Below are positions 36,451 to 47,698 of a stretch of 64,000 nt of DNA, one piece after another (within the stretch, counting starts at the first letter, position 1; every line of letters starts with the position of its first letter). The translations under genes and the position numbers were made by a program. The DNA is taken from contig OX578276.1 in the NCBI GenBank assembly GCA_951217055.1, positions 150,965,388 to 151,029,387 on the forward strand, read 5' to 3'. This stretch comes from Gerris lacustris. Its lineage: Eukaryota > Arthropoda > Insecta > Hemiptera > Gerridae. The notes under the pieces are model-generated. The model saw only the letters and a program-made list of their open reading frames with translations. It was not told the origin of the DNA and made no database searches.

Positions 36451-36780
36451 AGAGACGTAGTTCAATAACCGAACAAAGTCTTTACATAAAAAAATTGAAT
36501 ATACAATTGACCGGTTTCGGCTGTTCTAAAATAGCCTTCTTCAGATAATCTAGAGCTTACTGGATTGAGTTTATAAGTACAAAGAGTGGATTGACAATGT
36601 TTTGTACAACTGTGTATTAACTTCATATACGTACAAGTACAAGTTTTACTTGTAATTTTATGTCAATCCAGTAACCTTTAGATTATCTGAAAAATGCTGC
36701 TTTAGAAAAGCCAAAACTGGTCAATTATTCATTACAATTTTTTTGTGGTAAGTCGTTGTTTGGTTATTGAACTACACCTC
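36451..36780. mobile_element. Fold-back element with hammerhead-like motifs in both arms
   Basis: The arms 36451-36569 and 36663-36780 are inverted copies (outermost AGACGTAGTTCAATAACC and GGTTATTGAACTACACCTC). On the minus strand of the left arm, 36544-36508 reads CTGAAGA, a GGCT..AGCC stem, then GAAACCGGTC. This follows the hammerhead core layout CUGANGA / stem II / GAAA / short palindromic stem III / C. The right-arm copy (36687-36722, plus) is decayed (CTGAAAA ... CAAAACTGGTC). Such motifs are known at the ends of Penelope-like elements and related non-autonomous repeats. Confidence 0.6.
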
Positions 36781-36869
36781 TTTCATAATATGTCACTATC
36801 ACACATTACACAGCCCAAACAGCCCATTAGCAGAAATTACACAGCCGATATTATTATAAAAGAAAAACT

Positions 36870-37102
36870 GAAACTCCTTTAGATTGTTACTCCCCTATGT
36901 GTTTTAAGAATATAAATGACATTAACTAAATAACTAGTAAGACAAAATGATGTTTAGCCCAATGTACTTTAGGACAAAGGAATATCACACTTCTGTTATT
37001 ATAAGGGGAGTAACAGTCTAAAGAAGAACATTTCGTACACCTTCTTTACATTGTTACTCCCATCTGTTTATTTATATGGCAGTAACAGACAAAAGAAGAG
37101 CC
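36870..37102. mobile_element. Family B hAT-like miniature element
   Basis: Left end GAAACTCCTTTAGATTGTTA, right end ACAGACAAAAGAAGAGCC. The flanking 8-mers GAAAAACT and AAAAAACT (7 of 8 identical) fit a hAT-type duplication. The interior has GGACAAAGGAATATCACACT and AACAGTCTAAAGAAGAACAT. Confidence 0.8.
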
Positions 37103-37403
37103 AAAAAACTGTTTATTGTAAGTTTTCAATCTTTCATCCGCCAATAAAATAAATGTATTTATAAAATAACAATAACAACTTTTATAACTAATATATTATA
37201 TAAAGTAAAAAATATTTGTGACCGAATAATATTTGTTATCACGGTGATTTTTATCTCTCTAAATAGATATTATACATTATACAATCCCAGTTAGTAGCAT
37301 TAAATTATTAGTGTTTAATTTCATTGATTTTAATATTTAATTTAGCTAGAAAAGTTAGTATACAACTTAGTTAGTAGAACTGAACTTAGAACTGTTGAAT
37401 CTA
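37103..37403. other. AT-rich intronic DNA
   Basis: Nothing recognised. Confidence 0.4.
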
Positions 37404-37616
37404 TAGTCTGTCCCAAACAAGAGTTAGTGCGTTGACAGCGCGGGAAATCGAATGACACACAGATTGGCCAACCTCTGAGGAAAAATATAGTCACTACATT
37501 TACCTTCTTATATGGTTATCCAGAGGGAAAATCTTGAGCTCTCTTTAGCTCCCCACCCCATTTGCTAGTTTTTCCCGCGCTGTCAACGCACTAACTCTCG
37601 TTTGGCACTGACTGTA
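37404..37616. mobile_element. MITE with a long terminal inverted repeat and TA flanks
   Basis: The arms of about 40 bp contain GAGTTAGTGCGTTGACAGCG and its complement CGCTGTCAACGCACTAACTC, then CGGGAAA/TTTCCCG. The outer parts CAAACAAGAG and CTCTCGTTTG are slightly diverged. TA lies at each boundary, suggesting Tc1/mariner-type insertion. No coding capacity. Confidence 0.8.
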
Positions 37617-37740
37617 CAGCTAGAGACAAATGTTACGTCGTATAAATAATAATAACCATCTAAAAAAACAATTAGATGCCATGTGGTGGCTTAGAATGCA
37701 TTATTATTTCTTTTATATTCATATTATACGTAATATATAA

Positions 37741-37749
<9 letters not shown>

Positions 37750-37833
<84 letters not shown>
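37750..37833. repeat. (TA)n microsatellite
   Basis: About 84 bp of TA repeat. Tyr-Ile reading frames across it are artefacts. Confidence 0.95.
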
Positions 37834-37837
<4 letters not shown>

Positions 37838-38657
37838 TAATGTTTTTCGACCTATAAAACCTTACGGTGTAGACTCGTCTATAAAATGAGGAGCTGGTTA
37901 TACACAATAGAACGATTTTTAAGACCTGTTTAGAACCATAAAAAAAAAATGGAAAAAAGAGAAAGAGAGGTCGAGATTAAAAAAAAAAAAATATCGTGAC
38001 GCATGCTGGTCTATGGCCGAGTCCATGTCTCTCCTATTACTTCCGAATTCTTAAGTATAGAAATGAAAACGAACGTGGTCCTTCCACGCCCCGAAAATAA
38101 AAAAAATAAATAAACAGACTTACGCAACTTTCAGAAGAGTTCGGCAGTCGACGCCTACGGGTTAATTACGTAAATACGAAAAAAAAAAACTAACTCCAAA
38201 CTAGTCTTGTAACCTGTAAAGACGCTGATAGAAAGCCTAAAACTAAAAATGGTCCTTTCACAAAACAATACAAAAAAAACAAAAACAAAAGAATCACTTC
38301 AACTCCGTAAGTATCTCACCAGTCGACCTTGCAACGAAAATGAAAGGTGTTCAGCTGTTCCTACACATAATATATAATATACTAATCTTAATGACACACT
38401 AACACAACTTTCTGTGGCTACGCACCTCCCAAAAAAAAAAAAAAAAAAATACCTCAACTCACATCTTGTCAATATAAATAAATCAAACTGAAGTATTAAT
38501 TTCAAAAATTACTCCATGAGAAGTAGGAAGTTTTTTTGGCATTTATTTTTTTTAAAAAAAATTGTACATTTGGGTCATTTTTTTTAATGTTATGGTTATG
38601 ATGTTAATACATTCAGGAAGTTGATAAACTTGTTACAAATCAATCTTGAAGCTTTTG
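37834..38657. other. Intronic DNA, nothing recognised
   Basis: The segment 37990-38160 is less AT-rich, with no frame. A-runs follow. Confidence 0.4.

Positions 38658-38753
<96 letters not shown>
38658..38753. repeat. (TA)n microsatellite
   Basis: About 96 bp of TA repeat. Confidence 0.95.
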
Positions 38754-38756
<3 letters not shown>

Positions 38757-40036
38757 CCGTTTTGTTACATCTGCTGATTCTAGTCTCAAAAAATAGTCTA
38801 GTTTAATTTAAATAAATGTCTTAGTATTTTATTTAATAATTTAATTTAAATTTACTAACTTACGTAGTTCATATAGTAGTGATTTTATTGTGTGTGAGTT
38901 GGCACACTTTGAGACCTGTTATTGATGTTTGTTTTATTTACCATTTATGTTGACTTTAAAATATATAAGACTTTAAAATATATAAATGTAAATAACGTAT
39001 GTTGCAATACGTATATTTTGTAATTAAAATATATCTTGTTAGTTATTTTATAGGATAGTATTGACATATTCATTATTGATTATAAATATATTCTTAAAAT
39101 ATAATATTTAACTCTATACAATGCTTAAATGTTCAGTAAATTCGTATATCAATAAAAAAAATAAAAATAATAATAATAATTATAATTAAAAAAAAAAAAA
39201 ATGATAAATAATAATAAATAATTAATGATGTATTAAGATTTTTCAAAATGGTAAAATATTAATCAACCATTTTCAATTTATAAATTACAATAGGTATTTA
39301 TTGTAAGACTTTAAAATATATAAATGTAAATAATTATTTATAAAAATTTAATTTAATTTTACTTTCACTTGAGTTATATTTAGGTATAAATTATTAAGAA
39401 TATTTATTACAGAAATAAATAAAAGAATTCGGCCTTTTTTTTAAACTATAACTATTAAAATATAGTCTTAAATAAAAATGAATTACTGTAAGGAGTACAA
39501 AATAATAAAAGTTATTAAATGACCTTTGACCGTAATAAAATTAAAAAAAGTTTGATATGGAAAGAAACGTTAATTGGTTTAATCGAAAACAACTTTAGGG
39601 CTTAAGAAAGATTTATTTCAAAATCCCCTTTCCATAAAGATCGAACATGCAATCTAAACTACCTTTTTAATTTATTTACATTAAACACACTTGTGTAATA
39701 TCTAAGCAATACTGTGCATTTATTAGTTTAATAGTTAATTTAAACATGTATATAGTTACCTTTTATTATGCATAAAGCGTAAATAATAATTATTTTATAT
39801 ATATTTGATAGTGTAATTATTTAGTAATTAAGTTGTTCTATTAAATAAGTTAGTGTATTAATAATTAAGAATCTAGCATCCTTTGGAGAAACTAATTTTT
39901 AAATTAATTTATTATATTAATTATACAAGGGAGATAGATAAGAGAGTATATACAATCCAAAGGTGCGTGGTTCAAATCTCTGCGGCGGAGTGCTTTTTTA
40001 TCCGGTTCTGACTCCATTTTGTTATTATAATTGATA
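38754..40036. other. AT-rich intronic DNA with a tRNA-like fragment
   Basis: GACTTTAAAATATATAAATG occurs twice (38967 and 39306). At 39930-40000 a tRNA-like remnant has GTGCGTGGTTCAAATCTCTG (B box GGTTCAAATCT), with the GATAGATAAGAGAG and GAGTGCTTTTTTA context of the local SINE-like group. Otherwise nothing recognised. Confidence 0.45.
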
Positions 40037-40103
40037 TGTCAGTTTTTAGTTGTCATAATTATAACATTATAATTATGACAATGTTGACAACTAAAAACTG
40101 ACA
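40037..40103. repeat. Overlapping inverted repeats (two competing hairpins)
   Basis: The outer arms TGTCAGTTTTTAGTTGTCA (40037-40055) and its exact complement (40085-40103) overlap an inner pair, TTGTCATAATTATAA (from 40050) and its complement ending near 40081. Confidence 0.9.
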
Positions 40104-40168
40104 CATTTTAATAATATTAATTACATATAATTAATATTAATTAATATCCATCTGATTTTCTCAAGATA

Positions 40169-40269
40169 CATTATTTGAACCCTATAAGTCAACATTTTAA
40201 TATTGTCTGGCGCAGAACTTTTTCCGATTTTCCAGTCTGACGCGTCAAAGTTATAGGGTTCAAATAATG
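40169..40269. mobile_element. Small TIR element, 19-bp perfect ends
   Basis: CATTATTTGAACCCTATAA (40169-40187) and its exact complement (40251-40269) enclose 63 bp. No target duplication is recognised. Possibly a MITE remnant. Confidence 0.7.
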
Positions 40270-41261
40270 AAAAACGCCCCAAAACCAAATAAAATCACAG
40301 TGGAAAACGGTGTCAGACTTGGCCTAAACAAGACATACAAAGAGGTTTGGAAAGAGTATGTATAATTGACTTTTTTGCCTATGGGCACCCTGACTATAAA
40401 TATTTATAAAATATTTAAATAGTTATCATTAAGACTTTTACCAAAGAATATGTCGAAGGTAAAAAGGATGAAAACAACATAATATGATGTCAAAAAATTT
40501 TGATAATAAAAAAATGGTTTTTTTTTGGTTCTAAATTTAAAAATATTATTTTATTAAGAAATGTATTCATATGAAAAACTTTTATGTCATGTGTTTCTCT
40601 GTTGGTCAACATATATGCTAAAGTTCATAATTTAATATTAAAATTATTTAATTTAAATGAACTGTACACGATGTATAGGAGTTAGCCCACAAATGGAATT
40701 ATAGAACTACGGAAAAGAAAGAAATACTAAATTTATGGACTTTTGTATTTATCACTTAAAATATTACTTAATTATAACCAATCACTCTTTTTTTTTTTTT
40801 TTTTTTTATAGGCTTCTGTCTAGTGTATATACCATTTATATTGTTATGTAACTAAATCCATATTTATTTTCCTTACGTTATAACAAAGTTCTAAGCATTA
40901 TACGTATATATAAACTATATTAAAAACATTATTTATGATTTATTAATATATATATATTAAAGAGAAAGATACAAGACATAGATCATAACTGGTTTCAAAA
41001 GACTAACTATTGCATTATCCGTTTCATTTTTTTTGTTTTTATTTTTAAGTATTCATAATGCTTCATTAGGTTTTTTTTTATTTTTTATTTATAAAAAGAT
41101 ACTAGAATGAGCCTTAGACGTTAGTTATTTACCACTTTTTTCGTGGTTAGAAACAATGAAACTTTTTTAAAAAAATACGTGATCAGATTTACAATAAGAA
41201 AATTTTTTTACGTAATACGTCTATTCCTTACTGGTTTTATTTATTTAGAGTATTATCATTG
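40270..41261. other. AT-rich intronic DNA
   Basis: A T run at 40791-40808. Nothing recognised. Confidence 0.45.
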
Positions 41262-41486
41262 GGCAATTCTTTAGATGGTAACTCCCTTTATAAAACCAAC
41301 AGAGGGGAGTAACAATCTAAAGAAGGTGTAAGGAATATTCTTCTTTAGACTGTTACCTTATAAAAACTAAAGTGTGATATTCCTCTGTCCCAAAGTACAT
41401 TGGACTTAACATCCCTATAGTTGCATAGTCAAAGTCATTTTTATCCGAAAAAATAACATAGGGGAGTAACAATCTAAAGAAGTACC
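41262..41486. mobile_element. Family B hAT-like miniature element
   Basis: Left end GGCAATTCTTTAGATGGTAA, right end AGTAACAATCTAAAGAAGTA then CC. The flanking 8-mers TATCATTG (41254-41261) and TATTATTG (41487-41494) match 7 of 8. It is in the opposite orientation to 18852-19155, with GTGTGATATTCCTCTGTCCC inside. Confidence 0.85.
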
Positions 41487-41611
41487 TATTATTGTTTATA
41501 ATTAATGTAAATTTCAAAGTTAAACCAACTACTGGTGAAAGTAACTATAAGTGTATTAATGACAGATCTACTGAAACTATAAATATAATTACTGATTAAC
41601 AAATTAATTGC

Positions 41612-41897
41612 GGCACTTCTTTAGATTGTTACTCCCCTTGTAAAGAAAACTAAGACAAAGGGAGTAACAATCTAAAATAGGTATACAGAATATTCTTCTT
41701 TAGACAGTTACTTCCGTGTTAAGAAGTGTGATATTCCTTTGTCCCAATGTACATTGGACTAAACATCCATTTGTTTTAATTGTTTTTAATTAAAAGTTTT
41801 AAGTTATTTAGTCAGTCGTTTGTATTCAAAAATAACATAGGGGAGTAACAATCTAAAGAAAGGAAAGCATTATTGCCAATAATGCTTTCCTTTCTTT
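41612..41897. mobile_element. Family B hAT-like miniature element ending in a perfect hairpin
   Basis: Left end GGCACTTCTTTAGATTGTTA. The right end ..CAATCTAAAGAA at 41860 continues into AAAGAAAGGAAAGCATTATT (41855-41874), a 3-nt GCC loop and its exact complement (41878-41897). The expected GTGCC end is missing, so the right tip has been replaced by a snap-back sequence. It lies only 125 bp right of the preceding family B copy. Confidence 0.8.
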
Positions 41898-42472
41898 CAG
41901 GAGAGTTTATAAATTACTCCCAATTTGATTTAGATGTCAATATGATGTTTATTATATTATTAAATTATTACACTCATACTATAACTTCACTTGTTTGTAA
42001 GATACAATTGTTGAAATTAGTGATTACCGACATATTTATATACTACCTAGAACCGTGTTCATACATTATGATTTTCCAATAGTAATAAAATTTAATCAAA
42101 AACCAAACAAAATCTATTTCAAAATAGTTTCTTTTTTATAAATCATGTGATAGTTTATATTTATGTAAACCATCAATAACCACACTTATACACACATATA
42201 CTTATGACTGAAGAGGTTAATAGTAAATAACACATTAATATTGACACAAATTATATATTCGACAGTTTGTATTATCTTCAGTGTTAACTGTTAACACAGT
42301 AAGAATAAAGTCTCTACTAGCTACACATTTTACAAGCTTTAAGACTTAAACTAACAGTACAAAGGGGGGGTAGACAAGGGCTATACTTAGCTAACTAGAC
42401 AATTAGTTTATAAAATTGTGGTAACAAATATTGTTGTGCTACTATTTATTAACCTCTCTGGTGATAATTATG
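41898..42472. other. AT-rich intronic DNA
   Basis: Nothing recognised apart from a frame at 41873-42082 that begins inside the hairpin and looks fortuitous. Confidence 0.4.
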
Positions 42473-42740
<268 letters not shown>

Positions 42741-42769
42741 TTAAAATTATTTACACTTCATAATTACTG

Positions 42770-42772
<3 letters not shown>

Positions 42773-42807
<35 letters not shown>
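42773..42807. repeat. (TA)n microsatellite
   Basis: A TA run of about 35 bp followed by (GT)n. Confidence 0.9.
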
Positions 42808-42820
<13 letters not shown>

Positions 42821-42854
42821 AACAACATGTTGTTGAAATTGTATTTTTTTTTAA

Positions 42855-43252
42855 CCTGGAATGCTAATGGTAGTCAAATCGACGAGCGTAGTATGACACT
42901 TAACCTTCCACCCTCGTATGTGATGGTGATGGGTACCCTATTCCATTGCAGTGTTTGCACTGGTTACCGGTAACTTGGGACCTAAAGCATGGAGCCTAGG
43001 GCTTCTGGCCTGGGGCATGGGGCCTGGTGCATTAATGTTCACTAAATTTTCAGATTATTCTGATGTTCCTACTAACTTTTTTTCTATCAAATGTTTGTCT
43101 ATCTCATTTAAAAATTAATAATAAGTTCTTAATAGTTTTCTCTTTATAAAAGTATAGTTTCACACCAAAAAAACTTTATTTTCTTTACATGTTAGTCGAA
43201 TTGACGAAGATTTAGTAATACCAGCCATCCAAATACCATTAGCATTCCAGGG
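42855..43252. mobile_element. piggyBac-like non-autonomous element
   Basis: TTAA flanks both ends (42851-42854 and 43253-43256). The ends are CCTGGAATGCTAATGGTA (left, one C short) and TACCATTAGCATTCCAGGG (right). A CCC-type end directly against TTAA is the signature of piggyBac transposition. The 398-bp interior has a GC-rich run of GCATGGAGCCT/GCATGGGGCCT words (about 42985-43030) and no transposase. Confidence 0.85.
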
Positions 43253-43378
43253 TTAAATTGTTTATTTACAGATAACTTTTATTTATTATAGAAATTTAGA
43301 CTAAGTAATATATGCTACTCTGTATATGTTCCTTTTTCTAAATAACTATAAACACAAAGGGATACAGGCAGGGTTGGA

Positions 43379-43510
43379 CTGGGCAGAAATTTCGGCCATC
43401 AGATCGGCCCTCAAGTCTTGAGTTGACCAAGGGACCGGCCCATTTTAGGCCTTAACCAGACCGGCCCACCGGGAAAACTCCCGAACTCGCTTATTGCCAG
43501 TCCGACCCTG
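43379..43510. mobile_element. Short hAT-like MITE with 8-bp target duplication
   Basis: Ends CAGGGTTGGACTGG and CCAGTCCGACCCTG. GATACAGG is duplicated exactly at 43371-43378 and 43511-43518. The interior is GC-rich (CGGCCCTCAAG, GACCGGCCCA). It is 132 bp, so the transposase must have been supplied in trans. Confidence 0.92.
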
Positions 43511-43518
43511 GATACAGG

Positions 43519-43878
43519 GGTGTGCTAAAGTAAAAAAAATACCGGATTATGTATTATTTATTATTACATAGTTGAGTTTGGAATGAGGAAAACAAGCTAT
43601 AACTGTTTACAGGAGAAAGCTCACTGCATTGACAGATCAACCTCAAGGTTCAGTTTCGCGTGACCTTCTTCAAAACAAAAATTCCATCTTTCTTAACCTC
43701 TTGTTTATTACTTTATTTATTTTTACAAATTAACAACCAGTTGTGATTACCTAATGACAATATAGCTAAACTAAAAATAACACTTCCTCTTAAGACATAA
43801 CAACAAAATAACCCATATTAATTAAATAACAATAACAATTATTAATAATCCAATCCAAAAAGGTACCCTTTGTAATAA
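43519..43878. other. AT-rich intronic DNA
   Basis: Nothing recognised. Confidence 0.4.
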
Positions 43879-44034
43879 TTTTATAGTGTCGTGGTGGATC
43901 CTTTTAGGGTAATAAAATAATAATTATTCAGTTACTTAAATTTACTCTAAATTCGATGGATTAATTATTAATAAATGCTTTTAGTCCACAGGCCACCATA
44001 AGAAGTGAGTCGCTGATTGATAAAGTTTTCTTAC

Positions 44035-44136
44035 CTTATGGAATCGCTTATTTATGCCGTGTCCACCGATGAATTGGGTATATGGCAACTGGGGGCTTGG
44101 CCATTTCTTTTTTGTTGACATGCCAAACTTGCCCTT
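44035..44136 (-). pseudogene. Exon-like segment, left arm (34 codons)
   Basis: On the minus strand TTCCCGCAG precedes the segment and GTAAGAAAAC follows it, a good acceptor and donor. The 102-bp open segment reads KGKFGMSTKKKWPSPQ, then LPYTQFIGGHGINKRFHK. It mirrors 44407-44508 with few changes, one of them Thr instead of Ile. I do not recognise the protein. It may be a captured host exon or a transposon exon. Confidence 0.4.
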
Positions 44137-44406
44137 CTGCGGGAACATTGAAAAGAGATAGATAAAGTTTTGATTTTCACAGGATCGTTTAATTAAATTA
44201 TTTCAAAACAGTGGTAAAGGTGGCCACCGTTACGAGTGGGCCGTTTTCTTTTCAACGTCCCCGCAGAGCGATATGTTTGGGGCGGTGGCCACCCCAAACG
44301 GCCCACTCTTATCGGTGGCCACGTGTACCACTGTTTTTGAAATAATTTAATTAAACGATCCTGTGAAAATCAAAACTATATCTATCTCTTTTCAATGTTC
44401 CCGCAG

Positions 44407-44508
44407 AAGGGCAAGTTTGGCATGTCAATAAAAAAGAAATGGCCCAGCCCCCAGTTGCCATATACCCAATTCATCGGTGGACACGGCATAAATAAGCGAT
44501 TCCATAAG
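44407..44508 (+). pseudogene. Exon-like segment, right arm (34 codons)
   Basis: The plus-strand twin of 44035-44136: acceptor CCCGCAG, donor AAG|GTAAGA, open throughout. If read from the ATG at 44395 the frame would continue through the donor into the arm end (to 44577), so the splice signals matter for any interpretation. Preservation of length and frame in both arms implies a recent duplication or gene-conversion between arms, not necessarily selection. Confidence 0.4.
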
Positions 44509-45060
44509 GTAAGAAAACTTTATCAATCAGCGACTCACTTCTTATGGTGGCCTGTGGACTATTTGTTCGTCTTCTAAAGACAGATTTGCTAGTCAATGAT
44601 AAGATTGTGATATGAAATTAACGTAATCTAGAATACCATTAGTTACCATGTTATAATATTGTTGTTTTTATCTTATATTTTGTAATTATTACCTAGTCAG
44701 ACTACTATTATTGTTAATTTTAATGTTTTGTTAATGTGTTACGATGCACAGAGTTTGATGTTAAGTGAGGAGATATATCCGGTTTTGATATAATATGTTT
44801 GACGAAGGAACAAGACCGTTCCAAATATATTTACCTACTTTTTTTCACTTTCTTGTAACGATCCTCACATAAATCACATTACAGGTATTGTTGTCAAGAT
44901 GAGTTAAGTCATTGTTATAGTTAATATGTTACGTCGCCCATCTAATTTTTAAAAAATATATATGTTTTAGGCTTGATAATGGCTGGTTAAGCCGAAACGT
45001 CGCCATGTAAACGTTAGTTTATTTAATTACCCTAAAAGGATCCACCACGACACTATAAAA

Positions 45061-45329
45061 ATAACAATTATTGTTATTGCTATATTAAAATTAGCATTGT
45101 TTTAACTTTTATCCTTTAATAAACTTCACATGCGAGATTGATAATGGATTAATGATTTCGTGATACCCTAAGCGAGTATGCCCAACTATACGATACACCC
45201 TGACTGAGTATTTAATTGATATTGACCTCTTTTTACCACTTATTAAATTTCTTATAAACATTTAGGGTTCTCATTTCAGTACTTATTACGATTTTTAGTT
45301 CCGTATGTTGTTTTAGAATAAAAATGACT
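45061..45329. other. AT-rich intronic DNA
   Basis: Nothing recognised. Confidence 0.4.
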
Positions 45330-45511
45330 GACTAAATATCTATTAAGACAAAGGGATGTTTAGTCCAATGCACTTTGGGACAAAGGAGTATCACACTTAT
45401 GTTTTTATAAGGGGAGTAACAATCTAAAGAAGAACATTCCGTACACCTTCTTTAGATTCTTACTCCCCACTGTTTCTTTTTATAAGGGGAGTAACAATCT
45501 AAAGAAGTGCC
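45330..45511. mobile_element. Family B miniature element, left-truncated copy
   Basis: Starts inside the element at ATGACTGACTAAATATCTAT, with GGGACAAAGGAGTATCACAC, GGGGAGTAACAATCTAAAGA and the intact right end AATCTAAAGAAGTGCC. The left terminal GGCACTTCTTTAG is missing. Confidence 0.8.
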
Positions 45512-47698
45512 CTCATTGCGATATTGTTATTCAGTTAATTGTTATTATTGTTACTTAAGCCTTGTGATATTTATTGTGGCAGTGACTTGCCTACTTACTC
45601 AACTAACAGCGATTAATAGTGTTAAGGATTCATTTATTTGCTTATGGCTTTGACGTAGTGAACTAAAAGTTCACAAAATATGCATTACCATCTATGTTCT
45701 TGAGGAAAGTTCTTATAGTTCATAACTCTTTAGCTTAAGGACTTAATTAGAAAACAGAAGCTCGAAAATGGCTGACAGGAAACATTGCCAGAGTAGACAT
45801 GAAATAGAGTTTTTCTTTTTACACACACCCTTAAAGGATCCACTTACGATATTAGAATACTACTACAGAGTACATCTAGTATTATAATCAATCCGAGAAC
45901 ACTCTATAATGCTAATTATTAAATTATATTTGATATAAAATTTATTTTCAGCCGTTTAAATTAAACATTAAAATTATTATTAATATTACGAACTTCATTT
46001 AAAAGATATTTCATTGCCACGTGGTTACCACCGGTTTCCAATGAAAATGTTAACCACGCCCAACAATAAACGTCAATTAAATTATTTTATTTTTTAACAA
46101 AGTTAATATAATTAAATGTAATAAACTGCACTTAATAAATATATATTAAAATCATTACAATTATAAACCAACAATGTATAATCATTATTAACCTAAAACT
46201 TTTGTTTTTATTAGTGTTTTTTCGATTAATTGTTTTTGGACTATTTGTTCACTACATTATTTTTTGCATTTTGTGCGAAGTTTTATAACATTTATTTTAA
46301 TTACTTATTCTCAATGAAAATTGTGTAATTATTTGGTACCAATTATATAATGACAATACATTTTTTTTTTTTTTTTTTAAATTAACTAAACTTCTTGTTA
46401 AATAATATATACGAGTTGTTTTCAGGGGGAAAGTATTCTGTGAGAACACAATATTGTTTACATGAAATGATTTCATCAACAAAAATAATCTAGTTTTTGC
46501 TAAAATGATTAATAGATGTGGTTCAAAAACATTTACTTGTGGGAACCCAAATGTAACTACATTGTTTTTATTATTTCACATTATTATAGTTAAAATAATT
46601 ACTGGAAACTCTATTATAAGTGAATAAATATCTAGCAGGGGATATCCATATTGCGGTTAATATTCAACCAAACAAATCCATTAATAATTTCAAAAGAAAA
46701 AAGATGTCTTTGGAAGTATGAATTGCAACTATCAGAGCAATAAATTATTAGAAAATAATAAATAAATATTAAATATTAGTAAAAATAATAGGAATTACAA
46801 TTAAATAAATAGTAAAATCAAAATATTGTCAGATAATTTATTTATTGAATAATATTAGAGTATTATTAAATAATATTTTAATGGGGAGGTGAAAAAAGCA
46901 TAAGTGAATTGTATATCAGAAAATTCATATTATTTAATTAATAATATATTTTATATATATTTCACAAGCAAAGATGTATAGTACTAAATAAACACATGTC
47001 TAATACTTAATATTAATGTTAGACACTAAAAAAGAAACAATGTAATTAAATACAAACATTTTGTAATAAGTGTTAATCTAAAATATAATAAATTATTTAA
47101 AAATTTGGATATATATTCATTTTTTTTTTTCATATTGGAAAAAACATAGTTAATTCTCATTATTTATAATAAAAAAGAAATTATGAACAATGGAAAAAAA
47201 CTGTAATTTGTTATTTTTTGAGTAACAATGAATAAAAAACATTAAATAGGTCTAAATAAGGTGAACTTTTTTTTCCTTTAAATGCTATTAATTGAACTAG
47301 ATTTAATTTTATTCTGATTAGTTTTTGTCTAATGAAATGAAAATAGAAAAATCGAATAATTGAGAATTGAAAAGGAGAAGTTATTTTCTACGAAGTTCAA
47401 TAATTAATTTTGTAAATTTTGTAAAGTAATTTAATTTTGAATCAAGTAAGTAATAAGGAGCATTTATGGATTAATTAAATGTGGATAAGGATTTATTTAT
47501 ATAATATTAAATCAACGGATCGTGAATGAAAGTAATGCTGATTAATTTCAAGAGAAACAAATATTAATGATTAATTTGTAATCTGCTAGTGATTTATTTC
47601 AATATTTTTTGTTCAATTGGAAGTTAATTTTAGAATCACGTTTAGATAGTGAATATTTGTCTTGAGTAATGTTATATAGAAAGTAAAGTTGTACTCAC
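45512..47698. other. AT-rich intronic DNA next to gasp exon 1
   Basis: Two kilobases without recognised repeats. A block at 46012-46070 (CCACGTGGTTACCACCGGTT) is GC-richer. Being the first 2 kb of intron 1, it is a plausible place for regulatory elements, but I see no diagnostic motif. Confidence 0.4.

Larger units (their letters stand above)
43879..45060. mobile_element. Large fold-back element with mirrored exon-like segment and hammerhead-like motif
   Basis: The outer arms 43879-43913 and 45026-45060 are perfect 35-bp inverted repeats (TATAGTGTCGTGGTGGATCC inside). An inner palindrome has arms 43983-44247 and 44296-44562 that differ at few positions, around a 48-bp spacer. At 44972-45003 TTGATAATGGCTGGTTAAGC then CGAAACGTC resembles a hammerhead core of the Penelope-like type, with C3 and G8 altered, so probably inactive. 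AAGCCGAAACGTCGCC near an element end is a common Penelope-related signature. No reverse transcriptase is present. Confidence 0.65.
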
